DNA from: Bacteroidales bacterium
Lineage (GTDB): Bacteria > Bacteroidota > Bacteroidia > Bacteroidales > VadinHA17
Assembly (NCBI GenBank): GCA_024762655.1
Contig: JANTHB010000029.1
Location: forward strand, 1-38,608
Reading direction: 5' to 3'
DNA: 38,608 bases
The notes beneath the pieces were generated by a model. It was given only the letters and a program-made list of their open reading frames with translations. It did not search any database and had not been told where the DNA came from. A program made the translations under genes and the position numbers. Positions 32,645-38,608 of this stretch are shown here, piece after piece. Positions within the stretch are counted from its first letter, which is position 1; the number at the start of each line of letters is the position of its first letter.

Positions 32645-35600
32645 TTATTTGATAATATTCACGGTTCCGGAATATTTCTTTTCGCCGGGGCCGAGGTCTA
32701 TAATATAATAATAGGTACCGGCAGGCAGCGATTTCCCGTCAAGCGTACCGTCCCAGGGCTGGGTGTATCCTTTCGAAGAGAATACCTGCGTCCCCCATGA
32801 GTTAAAGACTTTCACCACACAGTTGGGGTAAGACTGGATGCCCCGGATGTTCCAGACTTCGTTGGTGCCGTCACCGTTGGGGCTGAAAGCATCATAGATG
32901 ACCAGCCCGCAATTATCCGCCTCGGTGACTTCGGCATCTTTCGAGACGGGGCCGCAATGGTTTTGGTCATCTACCGTGATGGTGTATGTTCCAACATCCA
33001 GGGATGTGAAGTTTCCGGCATTTGTACTGCTGTCGATAAGGGCCCCCTGATCATTTAATAATTGGAACGTAAGTACTCCGGTACCGCCGGTAGCCGTTAC
33101 CATAATCGACCCCTGGCTCTCACCCGGACAGGTAGGATCTATGGCAGGATCACCGAGGGTAATGGGATCGGGTTCGGATAGGAGTTCGGTGCTGCCAAAG
33201 GTAACACAACCGTTGGGGTCCCGGACGGCAATGTCATAATTACCTCCTCCCAGGTTGCTGAACAGGCTGTCTGCCTGGTAAGTGGTGCCTCCGTCAATAG
33301 AATAGGAGTAAGGTTCTATCCCTCCTGAAGCAAGGATAACAATGGCTCCGTCTGCTTCACCATGACAGGAAACAGGGGTGATATTTACATTATCAATTAC
33401 CACACCCGGAGGATCATTGAGTGTGACAGTGTTCCCGGCAATACTACAACCGCCGGCATCCAGGACAGCAATATCATAATCGCCGGCACCCAGAGCAGTA
33501 AAAGTACTGTCACTCTGATACGTGGTTCCTCCGTCTGTGGAATAGGCATAAGGCTTGGTGCCTCCCGAAGCATGGATAACGAGGGCTCCGTTTGTACTGC
33601 CCGGACATCCGCTGATTTCCGTTACGGAGACCGAATCAATCAGTAATGCTTCCGGCTCTGTAACGGTAAAGGTTGAATCCCAGGTACAGTTATGGCTGTC
33701 AGTAACATTTATCGTGTAATCCCCGCCGGAAATACCCGTAATGTCTTTCGTTGTGATATTTCCGGGTGTCCACAGGTAGGTGTAAGGGACGGTACCCCCG
33801 GTAACAGTAAGAATGATCGAACCATCCTGTTGTCCCGGACAACTAACATCCTGGACCACAGCCGTAACAACCAGTGGGTCGGGTTGAGACAGGCTCTCTG
33901 TGGCCTCGGCGGTACATCCGTTATCATCGGTAACGGTAACAGTATAGGTGCCGGCTTCCAGGAAAGAAGCCTTTTTAGTGGTTTGGTGGCCGGGGTCATC
34001 CCATAGATAATGATAGGTGTCTGTGCCTCCTGTGGGCATGGCCTCCAGCTCCCCGGTGAGTTCCCCGTTACAAAGAATCGTGTTATTGGTCTGAATTGTA
34101 ACGGTAAGGGCCTCCGGCTCAGTAATTTGTATGTTCAATTGTTGTTCCACGCAACCTCCGTTGTCGGAAATGGTAACATTGTAGTAACCCGGTGGCAGGT
34201 CTGCAATATCTTCCGTATTCGCTGTGAAGCCTCCTGAACCGGTCCAGGAGAAAGTGTAAGGCAACCATCCTCCAGAGACGGTGATATCTATTTTCCCGTC
34301 ATTCATTCCTTTGCAGGTGATGTTTTCCACATTGGTCAGGGCGATAGTAAGCGCCTGAGCCGGTTGGGATATTGTAGCGGAAGTGGAAGTGCTTCTGGAG
34401 TCAAGGTTGTCTGTCACATTAACATAGTAGGTTCCGGCGGGAACATCCCGGAGAGACGGGGAATTTAATCCGATAGGAGTTCCGATGGAATTGGTCCATT
34501 GATAAGTATAAGAGCCCGAGCCGCCGGTGACAGCCACATGGGCATAACCGTCGCTGTTCCCGTAACAGGTAATATTTTTTATAGAATCAATCGTAGCAAC
34601 CAAGGCAGTCTTATCTTCTACAACAAACTGTGTGTCTGCCGTACAACTGTTATGGTCGGTAACCGTCACAGTGTAAGTTCCTCCATTGTCCAGGTTGGAG
34701 AGGTCCTGACTGGTTGAACTGAAACCGGAAGGTCCTTCCCAGTAGTAGGTGAAATCAGGAGTGCCTCCTGAGACAACCAGATCAATGGCCCCGTTTGCTC
34801 CGGGGGGCCGAATGATGTCCGTAACAACAGATCCTCCAAAAGTGATGGGATCGGGTTCCGGAACATTGATGGTGGTGTCTTTGATACAGCCGTGATCATC
34901 GGTGACACGCAGCGTGTAGTCTCCGGCGGTAAGGCCGGTCTGGTCTTCCTGGGTCTGTGCTAATCCGGAGCCGTTGGAGGTGCTCCATAAATAGGTATAA
35001 GGGGGGGTCCCTCCTGCGACGGAAATGTCTATAGCCCCGTTGCTTCCGTTTGCACACGACACATCTGTCACGACAGCATTAACGTAGATGGGGTCGGGCT
35101 GGGTGATGGTGAAATAAACAGAATCGGTTTTATTGAAAGCATCGGTCACCTTAACGCCGTAATCCCCTGCCGGCACATTGGTCAGGGTCGAATCCGCCGA
35201 GCCGTCATCATAACTCCATTCGTAGGTGTAAGGATAAGTGCCGAAATAGGGGGTCACCGTGGCAGAACCGTCAGAACCTCCGTTACAGGAGACGTCCTGT
35301 TGGTCGGTGATGGCGATTTTGAAGGGGATGGAGTATTTGGCGACGAAGCCGTCTCTTCCCCCGGCATTTGAATATGTATCATTGCCGATATTCAAACTTG
35401 TAGATTCAAAGTATCCGCCAATAACTCCGTTTCCCTTTCCATCAATAGCAATACCTTGCCCTCTATCGTGCGCATCCCCTTGAGCTGATAACGCACTAAC
35501 TATTTCCCCTTGCGTAGTAAGGGTTCCTATTAAAATATCATTGTTGGAAGTTGAGTTTGTTGTAATGGTATCATTGTTAAAAATCAATGTTCCGGAAAAG

Positions 35601-36727
35601 TATCCGGTGAATGCCAGTACATTTTGGTTAATGCTGACTTCGTACCCGATATCATTACCAATATCCCCTATAGTGGTTTTGTTTAATAATCTACCGTCTT
35701 TATTGTACTTAACAACAAGAATATCATATCCCCCATGAGAAATAACAGGAGTTCCGTCAAAAAGGGCTGCACCGGTACTATCAACGTATGCTGTGCCGCT
35801 AAAATAACCGATAAGATAGTAATTACTAAAAGGATCCGTTACTGCATTATATCCTCTGTCAAAACCTGTACCACCAATGGTACGGACCCAGATATCAGAG
35901 AATGTGTTCTGATCGATGTTGACAAATGCTATATCATCTTTCCCCTGACTAACCAAAGTATCCGTCGAAAGAAACATAGAGTCTCTATAAAAACCGGACA
36001 ACATTACTGTTCCGTCATTGGCAATTGCGATACTATTAAATTTTGTTTTATCACTGGATGTAACCAGATGTCCTGAAGAAATGTAATCAGCAGTTTCATT
36101 GAATTTTGCAATAAAAGGATTAGCTGTAGCTTTTTGAACCACAAGGGTGTCTGAAGCAAACATTAATGAGTCCTCAAAAAAGCCAACAATATAGATTGTG
36201 CCATCAATTGAGGAGGTAATGCTATTAGCTCTGTCTAAACCATTGCCCTCAGCAACATTCTTGGCCCATAAAACATTTCCGTTTTGATCAACTTTTGCAA
36301 TAAAAACATCTTCGCTGTTGTTATATGAATGCAATGTATAAGAATCAAAAACGGCTCCTTCAGTGATAGACCCCGTTAGGAGTATATCCCCATTATTATT
36401 CAAAAATATATCCTTTGGTACATCACTTCCGGGGCCACCAAATTGCTTATTCCAGATTATTGTACCGTCTGAGGAAAACTTTGTTAATAATATATCAGAA
36501 CTACCCATAGAAGTAAAAGTTTCACTTCCTATGGTTACGGTTCCCTCGAAATAGGTATACGAAATAAAAGCATCGTCCGGAGGGTAATACTTTATTTTAT
36601 TGACTTTAACATCAAGGCTACTTGAATAGTTATATGACCAAGACCATTCTTGAGCAAAAGTGGGGGATATCGCAAAAATGAAAAATATGAGCCCTCCAAA
36701 AGCAGAAAGGTTTATAACTTTTTTCAT
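32645..36727 (-). CDS. Giant adhesin with SprB repeats and T9SS type B C-terminus
   Basis: A 1360-residue surface protein. The signal peptide ends near residue 25 (SPTFA|QE). Residues ~30-465 are repeated beta-propeller-like blades (SSDILLTKFSSDGTIIWNKQ, EDVFIAKVDQNGNVLWAKN). About ten SprB-type repeats of ~80 residues cover ~470-1270, each with a core such as DVSC..G.DG.I...V.GGT.PY.Y.W. The last ~87 residues (FSPNGDGTNEVWNI, VKVFNSWGTQVFSS, GTYYYIIDLG) are the gliding-associated C-terminal domain, a type B T9SS sorting signal. Repeat 3 lacks the usual Cys, and repeats 8-9 use STDGGTTYQ/SIDGGTTYQ. Surface adhesion is likely; gliding itself is not shown. The PorP/SprF gene follows. Confidence 0.94.
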   Translation of the reverse strand: MKKVINLSAFGGLIFFIFAISPTFAQEWSWSYNYSSSLDVKVNKIKYYPPDDAFISYTYFEGTVTIGSETFTSMGSSDILLTKFSSDGTIIWNKQFGGPGSDVPKDIFLNNNGDILLTGSITEGAVFDSYTLHSYNNSEDVFIAKVDQNGNVLWAKNVAEGNGLDRANSITSSIDGTIYIVGFFEDSLMFASDTLVVQKATANPFIAKFNETADYISSGHLVTSSDKTKFNSIAIANDGTVMLSGFYRDSMFLSTDTLVSQGKDDIAFVNIDQNTFSDIWVRTIGGTGFDRGYNAVTDPFSNYYLIGYFSGTAYVDSTGAALFDGTPVISHGGYDILVVKYNKDGRLLNKTTIGDIGNDIGYEVSINQNVLAFTGYFSGTLIFNNDTITTNSTSNNDILIGTLTTQGEIVSALSAQGDAHDRGQGIAIDGKGNGVIGGYFESTSLNIGNDTYSNAGGRDGFVAKYSIPFKIAITDQQDVSCNGGSDGSATVTPYFGTYPYTYEWSYDDGSADSTLTNVPAGDYGVKVTDAFNKTDSVYFTITQPDPIYVNAVVTDVSCANGSNGAIDISVAGGTPPYTYLWSTSNGSGLAQTQEDQTGLTAGDYTLRVTDDHGCIKDTTINVPEPDPITFGGSVVTDIIRPPGANGAIDLVVSGGTPDFTYYWEGPSGFSSTSQDLSNLDNGGTYTVTVTDHNSCTADTQFVVEDKTALVATIDSIKNITCYGNSDGYAHVAVTGGSGSYTYQWTNSIGTPIGLNSPSLRDVPAGTYYVNVTDNLDSRSTSTSATISQPAQALTIALTNVENITCKGMNDGKIDITVSGGWLPYTFSWTGSGGFTANTEDIADLPPGYYNVTISDNGGCVEQQLNIQITEPEALTVTIQTNNTILCNGELTGELEAMPTGGTDTYHYLWDDPGHQTTKKASFLEAGTYTVTVTDDNGCTAEATESLSQPDPLVVTAVVQDVSCPGQQDGSIILTVTGGTVPYTYLWTPGNITTKDITGISGGDYTINVTDSHNCTWDSTFTVTEPEALLIDSVSVTEISGCPGSTNGALVIHASGGTKPYAYSTDGGTTYQSDSTFTALGAGDYDIAVLDAGGCSIAGNTVTLNDPPGVVIDNVNITPVSCHGEADGAIVILASGGIEPYSYSIDGGTTYQADSLFSNLGGGNYDIAVRDPNGCVTFGSTELLSEPDPITLGDPAIDPTCPGESQGSIMVTATGGTGVLTFQLLNDQGALIDSSTNAGNFTSLDVGTYTITVDDQNHCGPVSKDAEVTEADNCGLVIYDAFSPNGDGTNEVWNIRGIQSYPNCVVKVFNSWGTQVFSSKGYTQPWDGTLDGKSLPAGTYYYIIDLGPGEKKYSGTVNIIK

Positions 36728-36795
36728 TATTTAATTTTTTTTGTAAATCAATTACTAATTTACCGAAAGTTAAAAAATTTTTTTTACTTAGGGTA

Positions 36796-36803
36796 TATTT
36801 TTG
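36796..36803 (+). promoter_or_regulatory. Candidate -7 element for the sulfotransferase pair
   Basis: TATTTTTG matches TAnnTTTG and lies 65 bases before the GTG start at 36869. The 141-bp gap is so AT-rich that chance matches are likely. Confidence 0.35.
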
Positions 36804-36868
36804 CATGTTTTAGAAAAAAGGTTTGTATTTATAGGGGGAAAAACAGATTTTGACATTCTAATTATTAA

Positions 36869-37771
36869 GTGTTACAAAACATTATACATATCGGATACCC
36901 AAAAACAGGGACCACCTGGTTTCAAAATGAATTATTCCCTTATGTGAAAAACCGGTACTTCGTTTCTCGTACGTCAATTAAAGAATTAGTATATAGCAAA
37001 AATATTTTTAACTATAATAAAGACAAGGTCCTTTCTGAAATAAAATCACCCTTTATAATGAGTTTTGAAGGGTTTAGTGGAAATGTTCATAATTATGGGC
37101 TGAATGGTTATATGATTAAAGAGTTTGCAAACAGGTTATATGAACTTTCTCCAAATGCTATGGTTGTTTTATTTATTCGCAATCAATATGACATTATTGT
37201 TTCTTCATATTTACAGTATGTGAAAAATGGAGGAACGTATGGTATAAAAAATTACTTATATCACCCGGGTTTTGATGATCCGAGGGATTCTTTTCTTTTT
37301 TCATTTGATTTTTTTAAGTATGATAATATAATCAAATTATATTTGGACCTATTTGGAAAATCCAATGTGAAAGTATACCTGTATGAAGATTTTAATGCTT
37401 TGGGCAAAGTGTTTGTTAAAAAATTTATCGAAGACCTGGGGTTAGATTTAGATATAGAGAAGATTAATATGGATTGGGTAAATAATGCTTATAGAAACCG
37501 TACAAGAAAAATAGCCCGGATATTTAATTTATTCAGTAATGAGGGAATGGTTTTCAAATATTATTTGATGCATATTCCGGGGTGGTATGTTTTATCAAAA
37601 AAACTGCTTTTCAGGTTCAATCAAAAAATGGGTGGAAAGATCATTTCTTCAAATATGCTTTTGAACGATAAGGATCGTATATTCATTCACAACTATTTTT
37701 CTCAATCAAATAGGCTATTGATAGAAAAATACAACATTACTGCAATTAAAAAATATAACTATCCCTTATAA
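36869..37771 (+). CDS. Sulfotransferase-like protein (copy 1)
   Basis: A 300-residue PAPS-dependent sulfotransferase-like protein. The 5'-phosphosulfate loop GYPKTGTTW (9-17) sits at the very N-terminus, and the 3'-phosphate motif FIRNQYDIIVSSYLQYVKNG supplies Arg104 and Ser112/113. YLYEDF (near 172) is another family strand. The start is GTG at 36869; the first in-frame ATG is residue 64 and would lose the P-loop, so GTG is needed. Base composition is near 30% GC in sampled lines against about 40-55% upstream, and the next gene is a paralogue 15 bases on. A surface glycan or lipid acceptor is likely but not shown. Confidence 0.85.
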   Translation: MLQNIIHIGYPKTGTTWFQNELFPYVKNRYFVSRTSIKELVYSKNIFNYNKDKVLSEIKSPFIMSFEGFSGNVHNYGLNGYMIKEFANRLYELSPNAMVVLFIRNQYDIIVSSYLQYVKNGGTYGIKNYLYHPGFDDPRDSFLFSFDFFKYDNIIKLYLDLFGKSNVKVYLYEDFNALGKVFVKKFIEDLGLDLDIEKINMDWVNNAYRNRTRKIARIFNLFSNEGMVFKYYLMHIPGWYVLSKKLLFRFNQKMGGKIISSNMLLNDKDRIFIHNYFSQSNRLLIEKYNITAIKKYNYPL

Positions 37772-37786
37772 TTAGAAGCGTAAAAA

Positions 37787-38608
37787 ATGAAAGAAAATAC
37801 GAAGTGCTTTCCAATAATTCATGTTGGTTATCCGAAAACAGCAACAACTTGGTTTAGGGAAAAGTTTTACCCCAATATTAGAAATTATTATTATGTTTCA
37901 CGGAACGACGTGGCAGAAAAAATTTTGGACATAAATGTTTTCAATTTTGAACCATTAAAAACCAGATTATTTTTTCTTCAAAAATATGGTGAAAGAATTG
38001 TTATCTGCGAAGAAAGAATATTGGTAGACCTACAAAAAAAGGGCTTCCTGATAAAAGAAAATGCAAATCGATTAAAATCAGTTTTTCCTGAAGCAAAAGT
38101 TGTGATTTTAATTCGAAACCAATTAGAACTATTTGCATCAAAATATTCTCAATATATTAAGGCTGGTGGGAATTACGGTATTCGAAGATATTTATTTCGT
38201 GAGAAAAAAGATACTTATAGAATGGAAGAATTCTTTTCTAATTATTCCTATGATAAAATAATTGATTATTATTTCTATCTTTTCGGAGAAAACAATGTCT
38301 TTGTATACTTGTACGAGGATTTTGCCGGTAATCCGCATAAAATTATTAACTCGATCGTTAGTGAGTTTGAGTTTGATGTTGATTCAAATCTTGAAACTAA
38401 GTCTGTAAATACGAGGTTAAGATGGTCCCTATTATATCTTTTACGTTTCATCAATTGTTTTACCAGGAAAAGAAGGATAAATAAGTACTATTTAATTCAT
38501 ATTCCTTATTTATTTGAGGTTTCACGGGTAGCATTTCTATACCTAAATAAGTTTAGGATATTCGGGAAGCCCATAAGCACAAAAAAATTATTGGGGAAAA
38601 AGAATTCT
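37787..38608 (+). CDS. Sulfotransferase-like protein (copy 2), cut by window end
   Basis: An open frame of 274 codons from ATG 37787 to the window end with no stop. It begins MKENTKCFPIIHVGYPKTAT and is a paralogue of the gene before it: P-loop GYPKTATTW (14-22, with Ala in place of the usual Gly), then LIRNQLELFASKYSQYIKAGG with Arg110 and Ser118, YLYEDF, and the IHIPYLFEVSR stretch matching MHIPGWYVLSK of copy 1. The AT-rich composition is shared. The gene probably ends shortly beyond the window, as copy 1 has 300 residues. Confidence 0.85.
   Translation, partial: MKENTKCFPIIHVGYPKTATTWFREKFYPNIRNYYYVSRNDVAEKILDINVFNFEPLKTRLFFLQKYGERIVICEERILVDLQKKGFLIKENANRLKSVFPEAKVVILIRNQLELFASKYSQYIKAGGNYGIRRYLFREKKDTYRMEEFFSNYSYDKIIDYYFYLFGENNVFVYLYEDFAGNPHKIINSIVSEFEFDVDSNLETKSVNTRLRWSLLYLLRFINCFTRKRRINKYYLIHIPYLFEVSRVAFLYLNKFRIFGKPISTKKLLGKKNS

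Noticed and set aside
36728-36868. Insertion sequence or phage edge at the AT-rich boundary
   Set aside because: No terminal inverted repeats, target duplications or integrase or transposase fragments can be seen.

Overview
The window looks like a chromosomal segment of a Gram-negative Bacteroidota bacterium. The evidence is a type IX secretion (T9SS) style adhesin with SprB repeats and a gliding-type C-terminal domain next to a PorP/SprF protein, two energy-transducer TonB proteins, LpxK, a DUF6427-type membrane protein, lamin-tail and MuiA-like proteins, and several upstream sequences that fit the Bacteroidota promoter pattern TAnnTTTG. Protein style suggests Bacteroidales/Marinilabiliales or relatives, but I cannot fix the genus. 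Most of the window is core metabolism and envelope biology. I see no transposase, integrase, CRISPR array or phage genes.

Layout. 1-684 (-): start of an S41-type peptidase, dCMP deaminase, a terminator and tRNA-Leu(CAA). 685-1291: a gene-free stretch with an inverted piece of the tRNA, a hairpin and three tandem ~125-133 bp repeats. 1292-3229 (-): dxs. 3331-8518 (+): OmpA-like lipoprotein, radical SAM/SPASM protein, lpxK, purine nucleoside phosphorylase and an MFS transporter. 8527-11160 (-): secreted lamin-tail protein. 11408-12397 (+): asd. 12389-16416 (-): hflX, a lipoprotein and two tandem TonB paralogues. 16647-20259 (+): tRNA-Ala(GGC) with its terminator, a decayed GIY-YIG gene, an unknown exported protein, a lipoprotein phosphoesterase and a MuiA-like protein. 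20268-23125 (-): M1 aminopeptidase and purQ. 23281-29227 (+): endonuclease/exonuclease/phosphatase-like membrane protein, ABCG-type transporter, a lipoprotein and a small secreted protein. 29289-31557 (-): DUF6427 protein and purD. 31721-36727 (-): PorP/SprF and the SprB-repeat adhesin. 36869 to the right edge (+): two AT-rich sulfotransferase-like genes, the second cut by the window end.

How the genes fit together. purQ and purD serve purine synthesis and the phosphorylase purine salvage. dxs feeds isoprenoids, asd the aspartate-family amino acids and lpxK lipid A. The envelope set (OmpA-like, TonB pair, MuiA-like, phosphoesterase, aminopeptidase, lipoproteins) is typical of the phylum. The adhesin and PorP/SprF form a cargo/partner pair for T9SS export. 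The sulfotransferase pair differs sharply in base composition and probably starts an accessory surface-glycan region that continues past the right edge.

The parts most worth a second look are the tRNA-Leu-linked repeat array, the tandem TonB duplication, the AT-rich sulfotransferase pair and the ABC transporter with extra N-terminal and periplasmic domains. I did not find a convincing new multi-gene system.
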